Shown here piece by piece: positions 18,886 to 28,575 of a stretch of DNA of 64,000 nt. The position numbers were made by a program, and so were the translations under genes. Each line of letters opens with the position of its first letter. The first letter of the stretch is position 1. The notes under the pieces were generated by a model. That model did not search any database. It saw only the letters and a list, made by a program, of their open reading frames with translations, and was not told where the DNA came from. Origin of the DNA: Listeria grayi DSM 20601 (GTDB lineage: Bacteria; Bacillota; Bacilli; Lactobacillales; Listeriaceae); NCBI RefSeq assembly GCF_000148995.1, contig NZ_GL538353.1, forward strand, positions 248,001 through 312,000, given 5' to 3'.

Positions 18886-20079
18886 ATGGGTCGATGGGGC
18901 AAATTTTTACTTCTTTATGCAGGTGGGGTCGTTATTTCGTTAAGTCAGTTGAAAGTACCGCCTGTCATTCCAGAATTGGCAGCAAAGTTCGACACATCTG
19001 TTTCCGCATTATCTTGGATAATGTCGATTTTCACTGTTTCAGGGATTTTTATTGCGTTGCCCGGTGGTATGATCGTTGCCCGAATTGGAGCGAAAAAACT
19101 GTTATTAGGCATAACCGCTTGTCTAGCATTAGGAAATTTTCTTGGAGCGGTCAGTTCGAACTATACGGTAATGCTGATCTCACGGGCTGTTGAGGGGATA
19201 TCGTTTTCTACGATCGTGATGACTGGTGTGGTTCTGATCAGTTATTGGTTTAAGGAGAGCGATAATAGTGGTACGGCGATCGGGATATTTACGACTTTTT
19301 CTGCTGCCGGGTCACTGATCGCCATGAATATCTTTGCACCGATGGCGGCGCAGTTTGGTCTGCAGTCATTATGGATCTTTACCGGCTGTCTTAGTCTGCT
19401 TTTATTTTTCTGCTTTGCACTGTTTCTCAATGCGCCTTCCTCAAAAGCGGAGGGAAGTGCTGGGGAGCAAGGTTTGTTTAGGATCGCGGCTAAAAATAAA
19501 AAGATCTGGCTACTAGCGGTGATGCAGGGTTGTATGGCATTCGTGTTATTCACCTTTATCAATATTTATCCACTGCTATTTACTGATTATTATGGATTAT
19601 CGAAGACGGTCGCTAATTTTTATGCAAGTCTATTCGGGCTTTTCGGGATTCCATTTGGAGTGCTGGCAGGCTACCTGATCGACAAGACGAAAAAACCGGG
19701 ATTGATCATCAGTACTGCTTTTTTGCTAATGGTATGTGCTTGTCTCGGCAGTGCATACTTGAGTGCATCCACTTACATCCTGCAGATCTTCTGCCTGTCG
19801 GTGGCGGCGAGTCTTTCGTCATCCGCCGTTACGATCATGGTGCCGCACATTGCGAAACATAGCAAGATGATCGGTTACAGTATGTCACTGGTCAATCTAC
19901 TTTATTATTTAGGCATTTTCATCGGCGCCCCGATCATTACGAAAATGATTGAGAAAACATCTTGGCGCTTTGGCATATTTCTTTTAGCAGGAGTGGCAGC
20001 GATTGGATTTACAGCAGCGCTTTTCTTCTGGCTCACAAGTACGCGAACATTATCATTACAAGAGGAGGAATTATCATGA
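18886..20079 (+). CDS. MFS transporter of the kynureninase cluster
   Basis: A 397-residue major facilitator with 12 predicted hydrophobic segments; motif A-like loop GGMIVARIGAKKLLLG lies between segments 2 and 3, and GVLAGYLIDKTKKPG between segments 8 and 9. It resembles the CynX/NimT-like group of small-molecule transporters, but the substrate is not readable from the sequence. The start at 18886 follows AAAGGGGTGG. The stop overlaps the kynureninase start by 4 bp (ATGA), so co-translation is likely. Import of kynurenine or export of anthranilate are the obvious possible roles. Confidence 0.8.
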   Translation: MGRWGKFLLLYAGGVVISLSQLKVPPVIPELAAKFDTSVSALSWIMSIFTVSGIFIALPGGMIVARIGAKKLLLGITACLALGNFLGAVSSNYTVMLISRAVEGISFSTIVMTGVVLISYWFKESDNSGTAIGIFTTFSAAGSLIAMNIFAPMAAQFGLQSLWIFTGCLSLLLFFCFALFLNAPSSKAEGSAGEQGLFRIAAKNKKIWLLAVMQGCMAFVLFTFINIYPLLFTDYYGLSKTVANFYASLFGLFGIPFGVLAGYLIDKTKKPGLIISTAFLLMVCACLGSAYLSASTYILQIFCLSVAASLSSSAVTIMVPHIAKHSKMIGYSMSLVNLLYYLGIFIGAPIITKMIEKTSWRFGIFLLAGVAAIGFTAALFFWLTSTRTLSLQEEELS

Positions 20080-21359
20080 CGACTAAATTTGAAACCGGAC
20101 TAACTTATGCGAGGGAATTGGATCAGCAAGATGATTTAAAGCAGATGAGAGAACATTTCTATATTCAACCTGGGGAAATTTATATGGACGGCAACTCCTT
20201 AGGGCTTTCTTCTAAAGAAGCTGAGGCCGCGTTGTTAAGAATGATGGAAGTATGGAAAAAAGAAGGAATCAAGATCTGGAATGTGGAAGATGGCAAGTAT
20301 TATCATTATTCCAATAAACTTGCTGCATTGACGGCTCCTCTGATTCATGCAGATGCTGGTGAGATCGCAATTGCCGGCAGTACCACTGCGAATATCCATC
20401 AATGTATCAGTACGTTTTATCAGCCGACTACGGAAAAATATAAAATCTTGGTGGATGACTTGAATTTCCCGACAGACCGATACGCTGTGGACAGCCAAGT
20501 TCGATTAAAGGGGCTGGACCCAAGCGAAGCTGTCAAAGTGGTGGCAAGTGAGGACGGCAAGACATTGTCAGCAGAGAAAATCATCGCAGCCATGACGCCA
20601 GATGTAGCGCTCATTTTGTTGCCGGCAGTACTGTATCGCAGTGCCCAGATCCTCGATATGAAGAAAATCACAACAGCAGCTCGGAAACGTGGCATTTATA
20701 TCGGTTGGGATCTCTGTCATGCGATTGGGGCGATCGAAATGAATTTTACCGAACTGCAGGCTGATTTTGCTGTCTGGTGTACCTATAAGTATTTAGGCGG
20801 TGGTCCAGGCTCGATTGCCGGTCTTTACATCAATAAGAAACACTTTGCGAAAATGCCGGGGATGACAGGCTGGTTTGGGAATAAAGATGAAACACAATTC
20901 CAATTGAAACATACATTTGAACCAGCACCTGACGCTAGCGGCTGGCAAGTGGGAACACCATCACTATTCTCCATGGCACCACTAGAAGGGGCATTGCAGA
21001 TTTTTGCACAAGTTGGAATGCCAGCTATCAGAAAAAAATCACTGCAGATCACTGCCTATTTGATGTATTTGATCGATGAGAAATTGCAGGCATATGGCTA
21101 TGGCGTGGGAAATCCAAGGGAAAACGAGGCACGCGGCGGACATGTTTGTCTGGAACATGATGAGGCTTACCGCATTTCGCTGGCGTTGAAAGATAAAGGT
21201 GTGATCCCAGACTTTCGAGAACCAAATGTCATTCGTTTAGCACCAATTGCATTTTATACGTCTTATGAGGAAGTTTATCGGGTAGTAGAGATACTAGAGG
21301 AGATCTTTGTTGAAAAGACATTCCTGGAGTACAGCGACAAACGCGGGTTAGTCGTATAA
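20076..21359 (+). CDS. kynU: Kynureninase
   Basis: A 427-residue PLP enzyme, full length for kynureninase, which cleaves L-kynurenine (or 3-hydroxykynurenine) to anthranilate (or 3-hydroxyanthranilate) and L-alanine. Family markers are [12 protein letters not shown] near the N-terminus, [25 protein letters not shown] (the PLP Asp), the Schiff-base lysine in [18 protein letters not shown], and [18 protein letters not shown] precedes the ATG. No tryptophan dioxygenase or kynurenine formamidase lies nearby, so the substrate is probably taken up. The alanine formed fits the alanine dehydrogenase gene that follows. Confidence 0.93.
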   Translation: MTTKFETGLTYARELDQQDDLKQMREHFYIQPGEIYMDGNSLGLSSKEAEAALLRMMEVWKKEGIKIWNVEDGKYYHYSNKLAALTAPLIHADAGEIAIAGSTTANIHQCISTFYQPTTEKYKILVDDLNFPTDRYAVDSQVRLKGLDPSEAVKVVASEDGKTLSAEKIIAAMTPDVALILLPAVLYRSAQILDMKKITTAARKRGIYIGWDLCHAIGAIEMNFTELQADFAVWCTYKYLGGGPGSIAGLYINKKHFAKMPGMTGWFGNKDETQFQLKHTFEPAPDASGWQVGTPSLFSMAPLEGALQIFAQVGMPAIRKKSLQITAYLMYLIDEKLQAYGYGVGNPRENEARGGHVCLEHDEAYRISLALKDKGVIPDFREPNVIRLAPIAFYTSYEEVYRVVEILEEIFVEKTFLEYSDKRGLVV

Positions 21360-21375
21360 AAAGGAGGAAACAAAC

Positions 21376-22491
21376 ATGAAAATAGGTGTACCAAAAGAAA
21401 TCAAAAATCGTGAAAACCGAGTAGCGATCACCCCAGCAGGAGTTTCACAACTGGTAAAAAGCGGTCATCAAGTTCAGATCGAAAAGCAAGCTGGCGAAGG
21501 TTCCGGTTTCGCAGATAAAGAATATCAAGAAGCTGGTGCAGTAATTGTGGAAACGGCACAGGAAGCGTGGCAGGGAGATATGGTCATGAAAGTAAAAGAA
21601 CCACTTCCGGAAGAATATCCGTATTTCCGTTCCGATCTGATTTTATTTACGTATCTCCACTTAGCACCAGCTAAAGAGCTGACCGAAGCGATTTTAGCAA
21701 GTGAAATGACAGCAATTGCTTATGAAACAGTACAGCTTTCTGACGGAAGTCTGCCGCTTCTGACGCCGATGAGTGAAGTAGCGGGCAGAATGTCTGCCCA
21801 AGTAGTTGCGCAAATCTTGGAACAACCACATGGGGGAAAAGGGATTTTATTGTCTGGGGTTCCCGGGGTAGAGCGTGGCTCAGTCGTCATCATCGGTGGT
21901 GGCGTGGCAGGAACGAACGCAGCGAAAATCGCGATCGGACTTGGTGCCAATGTTACGATCTTAGATGTCAGCGCCAAACGGCTGGCGCAATTAGATGATT
22001 TATTTGGGAACGCGATTCAAACCCACATGTCGAATAGCCATCAAATCGCAGAAGTCGTAAAAGATGCCGATGCTGTCATCGGGGCTGTTCTTTTGCCAGG
22101 CGGCGCCAAAGCACCAAAACTTGTCAGTGAAGAAATGGTGCGCTCGATGAAGCCGGGATCTGTTTTAGTAGACATTGCGGTCGACCAAGGAGGGATTTTC
22201 GCTACAACAGACCGGATCACGACCCATGATGATCCCACCTATGAAAAATTCGGCGTCGTCCATTATGCAGTTGCCAATATGCCAGGCGCTGTGCCAAGGA
22301 CCTCCACATTAGCATTGACTAATGTGACTATGCCTTATGCTGTCAAAATCGCAAACCAAGGAGTACGTGAAGCAGCAAAAAATGACGAAGCTCTAGCGAA
22401 GGGGATCAATGCCATAGATGGCAAACTCACCATAAAAAAAGTAAGTGAAGAACAACAACTTCCATACAGCGCTATCGCGGATTTACTGTAA
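21376..22491 (+). CDS. ald: Alanine dehydrogenase
   Basis: A 371-residue NAD-dependent L-alanine dehydrogenase, the usual length. Seen are the N-terminal [20 protein letters not shown], catalytic lysine in [12 protein letters not shown], the catalytic histidine in YLHLAPAKE, and the Rossmann motif [21 protein letters not shown]. It oxidises alanine to pyruvate and ammonia. It is 16 bp after kynU with a strong AAAGGAGG site. In this context it would draw the kynureninase alanine into pyruvate and free ammonium. Listeria and Bacillus also carry ald as a stand-alone gene. Confidence 0.93.
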   Translation: MKIGVPKEIKNRENRVAITPAGVSQLVKSGHQVQIEKQAGEGSGFADKEYQEAGAVIVETAQEAWQGDMVMKVKEPLPEEYPYFRSDLILFTYLHLAPAKELTEAILASEMTAIAYETVQLSDGSLPLLTPMSEVAGRMSAQVVAQILEQPHGGKGILLSGVPGVERGSVVIIGGGVAGTNAAKIAIGLGANVTILDVSAKRLAQLDDLFGNAIQTHMSNSHQIAEVVKDADAVIGAVLLPGGAKAPKLVSEEMVRSMKPGSVLVDIAVDQGGIFATTDRITTHDDPTYEKFGVVHYAVANMPGAVPRTSTLALTNVTMPYAVKIANQGVREAAKNDEALAKGINAIDGKLTIKKVSEEQQLPYSAIADLL

Positions 22492-22532
22492 CCGTTATGA
22501 CATTTTATGATAGAATATAAACGGTGATGAAA

Positions 22533-22964
22533 ATGGATGAGATCGATAAAAAAATACTACAGTTATTACAGCACAACAGCCGCATATCTATCAAGGAAAT
22601 GTCCAAGCAAATCTCATTATCGGAACCCAGCGTTAAAACACGCATGGATCGATTGATCGAAAATGGAGTAATTGAGAAATTTACGATCCAGATCAATGAA
22701 GCTAAGTTGGGCTTGACTATCCCGTATATTATTAAGATCAGCAATATCCAAGTAACGATCCACGAACTTGTCGAGGTCCTCAAAAACTATCCGAACATTA
22801 CGGAAGCGCATGCTGTGACCGGCGGCGAAAATTATATCGTGAAAGGTCGTGCCCAAGATATTGCAGAGATCGATCGCTTGCTGAATCAGCTTATGCCATA
22901 TGGCACGATCAATACGTCGATTATTCTAGAATCGCCGATCGAGCGGGAAATCCGAATTGAATAA
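22533..22964 (+). CDS. Lrp/AsnC-family transcriptional regulator
   Basis: A 143-residue protein with an N-terminal helix-turn-helix (MDEIDKKILQLLQHNSRISIKEM...PSVKTRMDRL) and a C-terminal RAM (AsnC ligand-binding) domain (VTGGENYIVKGRAQDIAEIDRLL). Lrp-type regulators sense amino acids; being next to ald, this one probably responds to alanine or kynurenine and controls the cluster. ATG codons at 22527 and 22533 are both possible; GGTGA upstream favours 22533. Confidence 0.85.
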   Translation: MDEIDKKILQLLQHNSRISIKEMSKQISLSEPSVKTRMDRLIENGVIEKFTIQINEAKLGLTIPYIIKISNIQVTIHELVEVLKNYPNITEAHAVTGGENYIVKGRAQDIAEIDRLLNQLMPYGTINTSIILESPIEREIRIE

Positions 22965-22994
22965 AAAAGCTCGAATCTACTCGAGCTTTTTTAT
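22963..22994 (+). terminator. Terminator of the kynU-ald-lrp cluster
   Basis: AAAAAAGCTCGA (22963-22974) pairs with TCGAGCTTTTTT (22981-22992), beginning in the regulator's stop codon. Confidence 0.85.
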
Positions 22995-23130
22995 TTTAAG
23001 CAAAAATCATTGTCATTTGTGCAAATAAATAAGGTGCTTCACAAAAAAGTTCGAAAATTTGTCACATTTTGTGGCGCGTAAATGCAGTATACTTTAATAG
23101 AGTACAACAACTTAAAAAGGAGGACATAAA

Positions 23131-23853
23131 ATGTACAAAAAATTAATGAAATTAGGTCTAGTTTTAATTTTAGCTTTAAGTGTTGTTGCCGGATTGAATC
23201 CACCTAAAGCAACAGCTGCAGCAAAAACGATCTCCTATTATGCTAAAGAAGGTGCCTATATTTATAAAGGCAAAAGTACGAAATCAAAAAAACTCAAGTT
23301 ATTGAATCAAAATCAAAAAGTAGGTACGAAAACAAGTAAAAAAGCAAGTTACTTCAAAGTAAAAGTTGGGAAAACAAGCGGTTATGTTGCAAAGTCACAA
23401 ATGTACACAAAACCAACATGGGTATACAAAGCCAACTATAAAAACATCTTCGTATACAAGAATGCGAAAAAAACAAGCTCTACCCATTTGAAGAATGCGA
23501 AAGGCGCTTACCTTGTCAGTCATAAAAAACCAGGCAACTATCTTGTACAAATCACTTATAAAGGAAAAAATTACTATACAACCTCTTTAAATATCAATAT
23601 CGACTATAAAGTCAGCAAGGTTCGTAAAGCATTCAAAGCAATCAAACATAAAACAAAACGAGACTACGAAAATCAAAGTGCTTATTCCAATTATTATTAC
23701 TTTGTTAATAAAGGCAGAGCAAACCAATTAAAAGCAAAGCTGAAAGCATATGGCTTTGTCGAAAACAACAATGGCGATGCCCTGTATACTTTCCGCTATA
23801 AAGGATATGACGCAGGGAAATACAGCGATTATAATTTCCGCGTGGCAAAATAA
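23131..23853 (+). CDS. Secreted lysine-rich protein with SH3-like repeats
   Basis: A 240-residue exported protein. The signal peptide is LMKLGLVLILALSVVAGL ending near AKTAAA-like residues (ATAAAKT). The mature part is strongly basic (many Lys and Tyr) and starts with an SH3b-like unit (SYYAKEGAYIYKGKSTKSKKLKLL ... KTSGYVAKSQMY split by Gly/Lys turns), then a second related unit (WVYKANYKNIFVYKNAKK). SH3b domains of this sort bind cell-wall polymers. No catalytic domain is seen. AAAGGAGG precedes the start; TATACT at 23088-23093 is a possible -10. Single-gene transcript closed by a terminator. Confidence 0.7.
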   Translation: MYKKLMKLGLVLILALSVVAGLNPPKATAAAKTISYYAKEGAYIYKGKSTKSKKLKLLNQNQKVGTKTSKKASYFKVKVGKTSGYVAKSQMYTKPTWVYKANYKNIFVYKNAKKTSSTHLKNAKGAYLVSHKKPGNYLVQITYKGKNYYTTSLNINIDYKVSKVRKAFKAIKHKTKRDYENQSAYSNYYYFVNKGRANQLKAKLKAYGFVENNNGDALYTFRYKGYDAGKYSDYNFRVAK

Positions 23854-23897
23854 AAAAGAAATGGAGATCACGATAATGATCTCCATTTCTTTTTTTT
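23852..23897 (+). terminator. Rho-independent terminator
   Basis: GAAATGGAGATCA pairs perfectly with TGATCTCCATTTC around a 7-base loop, followed by eight T. Confidence 0.85.
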
Positions 23898-23971
23898 ATA
23901 GCATGAAACTTCCGAATATAGTTTTACCATCAGTGTTATTGTGGTAATAACTAACAAAGGAGGTTTTTTTG

Positions 23972-24811
23972 GTGGATACGAAATGGAAAGAGCTATTAGA
24001 AGTTGGGGAGATCCATGCAATCAAACCCGTTGCAGGAGGAGATATCAACGACAACTATCAAGTGATCGCGGAAACTGGGGAATACTTCTTGAAAGTGCAG
24101 CCGGAAACGGATGCCGACTTTTTTGAAGCAGAAGCGATGGGATTGGAAAAGTTAAATAAAGTAGTAAATACGCCGACTGTATTGAAAACCGGAGAAACGG
24201 ACAGCGACGCTTTTTTATTGATGACCTATGTGGAACCGGGAAACCGCAGTAACCCAGCGGAATTAGGGGAACAATTAGCACAGATACACCGGCAGACAGC
24301 AGATGCATTTGGGCTGGAAGAGGATAATTATATCGGCAGCCTGCCGCAATACAACGGCTGGAAGGCAGATTGGGCGGAATTTTACATTGAAAACCGGCTA
24401 CAGCCACAAATCGATTTTACTATTCAAAACGGTTATTGGAATGCAAATCGGGAGACGCAGTGGCAGCGATTGGCTGAGCAGATTCGTAAAACCTATACGA
24501 ATATCGAAGTGGAGCCGAGTCTGCTGCATGGAGACCTCTGGGGCGGGAATGTGTTATTCAATCGGGAAAACAAAGTAACATTTATTGATCCAGCGGTTTA
24601 TTACGGCGATCGGGAAGTAGATATCGCCATGACAAAACTATTTGGCAGTTTTGATGATGCTTTTTATGAAGCCTATCAAAAAAACTATCCGCTTCGTGAT
24701 GATGCCGATGAGCGGATAGCTTGGTACCAATTATATTATTTGCTCGTGCATTTAAATGTCTTCGGTACGAGCTATCTAGGTTCCATTGATCGCATTTTGA
24801 AAAGTTATTGA
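23972..24811 (+). CDS. Fructosamine/ketosamine-3-kinase family protein
   Basis: About 279 residues with a protein-kinase-like (APH) fold. Recognisable parts are the nucleotide loop VAGGDINDNYQV, a lysine in YFLKVQ, the catalytic loop LLHGDLWGGNVLF (HGDxxxxN) and the metal-binding FIDPAVYYGDREVDIAM (D-P-A). Length fits the family of about 290 residues. These enzymes phosphorylate fructosamines or protein-bound ketosamines (deglycation); small-molecule glycated substrates are equally possible. The start is GTG at 23972 or TTG at 23969, both after AAAGGAGG. The 3' end overlaps the convergent GntR gene by 7 bp. Confidence 0.85.
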   Translation: MDTKWKELLEVGEIHAIKPVAGGDINDNYQVIAETGEYFLKVQPETDADFFEAEAMGLEKLNKVVNTPTVLKTGETDSDAFLLMTYVEPGNRSNPAELGEQLAQIHRQTADAFGLEEDNYIGSLPQYNGWKADWAEFYIENRLQPQIDFTIQNGYWNANRETQWQRLAEQIRKTYTNIEVEPSLLHGDLWGGNVLFNRENKVTFIDPAVYYGDREVDIAMTKLFGSFDDAFYEAYQKNYPLRDDADERIAWYQLYYLLVHLNVFGTSYLGSIDRILKSY

Positions 24812-25530
24812 TTTTGGACAAAAACAGTTTCAAAAACAAAAGTTTCATAAGTATGGCGCGTGATTGAGTATTCAAAAACACGGCCATCTTCTAAATGACC
24901 TACTTTTTCGATCTCCATCATAAAAGTAGGTTCTTTTAGGTTCAAAAGCTTGCTGTCTTCAGCGTTGGAACGATCACCACGAATCCAGACATGGTTGCTC
25001 TTGATTCTTAAATGCAAGGTTTCACGAATGTAATTGTAGACAGAGCCCTCTAGGTGTTTCGGTTCTAAACCGGGAATGATCGAAAGCGGCATAAAAGTAT
25101 GTTCGATCGAATAGGGACGATGATCGACTTCTCGCACGCGGACGATCCGGTAGATATAAGCATCCTCGATCTCCAGTTTTTGAGCGATCTCTGCGGAGGG
25201 TTTTTCAATCGAAAAGACAGCAACTGTGGAGTGGATATGGTCGCTCCCAACGGTATCTGCAAGCCCAGCAAGCGGAGAAAGAATAAATTCGTTGGCATTC
25301 GGTGCATGTGATTTAACAAATGTTCCTGAGCCACGTCTGCGAATGATCATTCCTTCCTGCACTAGCATATCTAATGCTTTTTTAACCGTTAGTTTACTGC
25401 ATTGATAGTGAACAGCAAGCGAATTGCCATCCGGTAATTTTTCATTGATCTCATAATGGTTTTGGTTGATCTTCTCTCTAATATCCATGTAAATCTGCAT
25501 GTATTTTGCCATCTCTGTCAAATTTTCCAC
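24805..25530 (-). CDS. GntR-family (UTRA) regulator of the beta-glucoside genes
   Basis: A 241-residue regulator. The winged helix lies at about residues 10-75 (KLPDGNSLAVHYQCSKLTVKKALDMLVQEGMIIRRRGSGTF split over two helices and the wing), and a UTRA sugar-phosphate-binding domain follows (about 90-235). UTRA regulators sense phosphorylated sugars. It is divergent from the GH1 gene, and the shared 150-bp region contains two dyads that could be operators. Its 3' end overlaps the ketosamine kinase by 7 bp. Confidence 0.85.
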   Translation of the reverse strand: MENLTEMAKYMQIYMDIREKINQNHYEINEKLPDGNSLAVHYQCSKLTVKKALDMLVQEGMIIRRRGSGTFVKSHAPNANEFILSPLAGLADTVGSDHIHSTVAVFSIEKPSAEIAQKLEIEDAYIYRIVRVREVDHRPYSIEHTFMPLSIIPGLEPKHLEGSVYNYIRETLHLRIKSNHVWIRGDRSNAEDSKLLNLKEPTFMMEIEKVGHLEDGRVFEYSITRHTYETFVFETVFVQNQ

Positions 25531-25544
25531 CCCTCATTGGTAAT

Positions 25545-25566
25545 AAGTATAGTATAACATATACTT
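25545..25566 (-). promoter_or_regulatory. Candidate GntR operator, inverted repeat
   Basis: AAGTATA (25545-25551) and TATACTT (25560-25566) form a perfect dyad with an 8-bp centre, just before the regulator's start. Its symmetry and place fit autoregulation by the GntR protein. Confidence 0.5.
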
Positions 25567-25610
25567 ATCATGTCTTCTAATTAAAAACACGTTCTTTTCA
25601 GTAAAAGTAT

Positions 25611-25658
25611 ATATCTTTTTAAAAAGATATTGTCTTTTATAAGAAGCTGTGTTATATT
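25611..25658 (+). promoter_or_regulatory. 20-bp palindrome and promoter of the GH1-EIIC operon
   Basis: ATATCTTTTT/AAAAAGATAT (25611-25630) is a perfect 20-bp palindrome. It abuts a -35 TTGTCT (25630-25635) spaced 17 bp from a -10 TATATT (25653-25658). The palindrome is therefore in the operator position upstream of the -35. Confidence 0.55.
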
Positions 25659-25684
25659 TAGGCTGTAATGAAGGAGGCGTGAAT

Positions 25685-27118
25685 ATGAAAACATTTTTAA
25701 CATTTCCGAAAGACTTCTGGTGGGGCTCGGCATGGTCAGCAGAACAAGCAGAAGGAAAAGGTGACACAGGGAAAGCGAAAACAATCTGGGAACATTGGTA
25801 TGAGCAAGATCCGAACCGCTTTTATCAAGGCGTGGGACCAGAAGTGACGACCGATCATTTTAATCGTTATCAAGAAGATGTCGCATTGATGAAAGAAACG
25901 GGACATAATTCATTTCGAGTATCGATCTCGTGGGCACGAATGTTTCCAGATGGGGGCACTGGCGAAGTAAATCAGAAGGCGATCGCTTTTTATCGGGATT
26001 TATTTTCACGTATGAATGAAAGCGGTATCAAGGTGTTTGCCAATTTGTATCATTTTGATATGCCATTTGCACTTCAAGAAAAAGGTGGTTTTGAAGCAAG
26101 AGAAGTAGTGGATGCGTATGTTCATTATGCCTCGGCTTGTTTCGACGCATTTGGGGATCAGGTTTACCATTGGTTCACTTTTAATGAGCCACTAGGTCCG
26201 ATATTAGGCGGGTATTTGGAAGACTTCCATTATCCGAACTTGATCGACTTCAAACGTGGCGCGCAAGCAGCATTCTACACGATTCTAGCGCACGCTGAAG
26301 CGATAAAGGCGTTTAAGGAACGCGACCTAGATTCGAAAATAGGCGTGATCTTGAATTTAAGTCCCACCTATCCGCGCAGTCAACATCCAGCTGATCTGGA
26401 AGCGGCAGAAATCTGTGATGCTTTTTATACCCGCAGCTTTTTAGACCCAATGGTAAAAGGGACATTTCCGGAACGTTTGACGACGCTTTTGAGCGAGTAT
26501 GACCAATTGCCACAAGTGGAGCCGGAGGAACTGCAAACGATCAAGGAAAACACTTCGCAGATCTTGGGGCTTAATTATTATGAACCGCGCCGAGTGAAAG
26601 CCAGACTAACAGCGATCAATGAGAAAGGACCGTTTTTACCGGACTGGTTCTTTGAAGCACATGATATGCCGGGGAAACGGATGAATATTTATCGCGGCTG
26701 GGAAATTTATGAACGCGGTATTTATGATCTTTGTATCGATATCCGTGACAACTATGGCAACATTGAAGCCTTTATTTCGGAAAACGGGATGGGAGTAGCG
26801 GATGAAGAACGTTTTATGGATGAGTCAGGTCAAGTGATAGATGATTACCGGATCGATTTTATCAAAGACCACTTGGCATATGTGCATCAGGCGATTGAAG
26901 AAGGATGTGCGGTCCGCGGCTATCATCTATGGACATTCATCGACTGCTGGTCGTGGATCAATAGCTACAAAAATCGTTATGGCTTAGTGTCGCTGGATCT
27001 GAAAACACAGAAGCGGACAATCAAGAAGAGTGGTAAGTTCTTTAAGGAAATGGCAGATCAAAACGGATTTGCCTATGAAGTAACTAAATTGGCAGGGACG
27101 AAAAAAGGAGGAAATTGA
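25685..27118 (+). CDS. GH1 family 6-phospho-beta-glucosidase
   Basis: A 477-residue glycoside hydrolase family 1 enzyme, full length. The acid/base glutamate is in WFTFNEPLG (about residue 165) and the nucleophile in FISENGMG (about residue 363); the N-terminal FPKDFWWGSAWSAEQAEG and SWARMFPDG motifs are also family marks. With a PTS EIIC immediately downstream it most likely hydrolyses a phosphorylated beta-glucoside in the cytoplasm. The ATG at 25685 follows AAGGAGG; the earlier in-frame start lies within the promoter. A GntR-UTRA regulator is divergent. Confidence 0.9.
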   Translation: MKTFLTFPKDFWWGSAWSAEQAEGKGDTGKAKTIWEHWYEQDPNRFYQGVGPEVTTDHFNRYQEDVALMKETGHNSFRVSISWARMFPDGGTGEVNQKAIAFYRDLFSRMNESGIKVFANLYHFDMPFALQEKGGFEAREVVDAYVHYASACFDAFGDQVYHWFTFNEPLGPILGGYLEDFHYPNLIDFKRGAQAAFYTILAHAEAIKAFKERDLDSKIGVILNLSPTYPRSQHPADLEAAEICDAFYTRSFLDPMVKGTFPERLTTLLSEYDQLPQVEPEELQTIKENTSQILGLNYYEPRRVKARLTAINEKGPFLPDWFFEAHDMPGKRMNIYRGWEIYERGIYDLCIDIRDNYGNIEAFISENGMGVADEERFMDESGQVIDDYRIDFIKDHLAYVHQAIEEGCAVRGYHLWTFIDCWSWINSYKNRYGLVSLDLKTQKRTIKKSGKFFKEMADQNGFAYEVTKLAGTKKGGN

Positions 27119-27120
27119 TA

Positions 27121-28461
27121 ATGGCTTCATCCAATAAAAAAGTATTAGATGGTTTTATCAATGTTGCACAAAGGCTGGGAGGACAAATTCATTTGCGTTC
27201 TCTTCGTGATGCTTTCGCAAGTATTATGCCCTTTATGATTTTAGCGGGTTTTATCACACTGATCAATTCAGTGATTTTAGATCCATCTGGTTTTATGAGC
27301 CATGTCGTTTCCTCTGAATCGCTTGCTCATTGGCAAAGTATCGGAATATCGATCTCAAACGGAACGCTTGGTGTTATCACTTTGCTGGTAACGATCGCGG
27401 TGTCCTATCATTTATGTTTAAACCGCAATTATACGAATTTTATCGCTCCGATATTAGTATCATTTTCTTCCATCATTGTGGTAACGCCATTTGTTGCGGA
27501 CATGGTACCAACTGGTGCCAAAAAAGCAGTTGAGATCGCAAATATCATTCCTGTAAGCTACACAGGCGCAGCTGGACTGTTCGTGGGGATCATCGTCGGC
27601 TTGCTAGCAACGGATGTATTTATCAAACTGTCTAAAAATAAACGGATGCAAATCAACATTAGCGGGAATATCCCGCCGGCAGTTATCCGCTCTTTTAACG
27701 TATTGATCCCAATTATGCTGGTCGTTGTTATCTTCGGAATCTTGAGCTTTGTTGTTCAAACATTTGCGAATATGGATGTCAATACACTGATCTCTACGAT
27801 CATCACAAAACCATTAAGCTATGTAACGACAAGTTTGCCTGGATTCTTGCTGATCACGTCGATCGCCAATCTATTCTTTGGATTAGGGATTCACCAAGCG
27901 GTCATTTCCGGTCCGCTACTAGATCCGTTTTTACTGCAAAATATGCAGGAAAATATGCTTGCTTATGCCCATCATCAAGCGATCCCACATATCATCAATA
28001 TGGCCTTCAAAGATACTTTTGCCGTTATGGGTGGTTCGGGAAATACGATTTCCTTGCTGATCGCGATCTTTATTTTCGGCAGACGAAAAGATTATAAAGA
28101 TATTTCCAAATTATCAGCGGCACCATCGATTTTCAATATCAGTGAACCGATCATCTTTGGATTACCGATCGTTTTCAACCCAATGCTGATCATTCCGTTC
28201 GTGATCGCACCGATCTTCTCGCTGACAACGGCATACTATGCGACTGCAGCCGGCTGGATCAATCACGTTGTCGTTCAGACACCATGGACGACCCCGCCGA
28301 TCTTATCTGGATTCTTGGCAACAGGCGGTGACTGGCGGGCAGCAGCTTTGCAGGTTGTCATAATCGTGATAACGATCTTTATATACCTGCCGTTCTTACG
28401 ATTGGATGAACGAGTTGCGTTTGCCTCTGAAAAAGAAAACAAAGTGGAACAGGAAAATTAA
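27121..28461 (+). CDS. PTS EIIC, cellobiose/beta-glucoside (lactose-chitobiose) family
   Basis: A 446-residue membrane permease domain of the phosphotransferase system with about ten hydrophobic segments. The signature block FNISEPIIFGLPIVFNP (about residues 340-356) and GIHQAVISGPLLDP are typical of the lactose/cellobiose EIIC family. No EIIA or EIIB gene is adjacent, so it must borrow them from elsewhere in the genome. It is 2 bp after the GH1 stop with AAGGAGG inside the GH1 end. The sugar is probably a beta-glucoside disaccharide, inferred from the neighbour. Confidence 0.9.
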   Translation: MASSNKKVLDGFINVAQRLGGQIHLRSLRDAFASIMPFMILAGFITLINSVILDPSGFMSHVVSSESLAHWQSIGISISNGTLGVITLLVTIAVSYHLCLNRNYTNFIAPILVSFSSIIVVTPFVADMVPTGAKKAVEIANIIPVSYTGAAGLFVGIIVGLLATDVFIKLSKNKRMQINISGNIPPAVIRSFNVLIPIMLVVVIFGILSFVVQTFANMDVNTLISTIITKPLSYVTTSLPGFLLITSIANLFFGLGIHQAVISGPLLDPFLLQNMQENMLAYAHHQAIPHIINMAFKDTFAVMGGSGNTISLLIAIFIFGRRKDYKDISKLSAAPSIFNISEPIIFGLPIVFNPMLIIPFVIAPIFSLTTAYYATAAGWINHVVVQTPWTTPPILSGFLATGGDWRAAALQVVIIVITIFIYLPFLRLDERVAFASEKENKVEQEN

Positions 28462-28473
28462 TTTGTTCGCGTT

Positions 28474-28510
28474 AAAAAGCATCTTCTCACAATCGGGGAG
28501 ATGCTTTTTT
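28474..28510 (+). terminator. Terminator of the GH1-EIIC operon
   Basis: AAAAAGCATCTTCTC pairs with GGGAGATGCTTTTTT (one G-U at the loop side) around ACAATCG. Confidence 0.8.
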
Positions 28511-28575
28511 GCAGGCATTAGTAGTAAGACAAAAAGAAAAAGTCCAAAAAAATAAAGCAAAAGGGTTTACTTACT

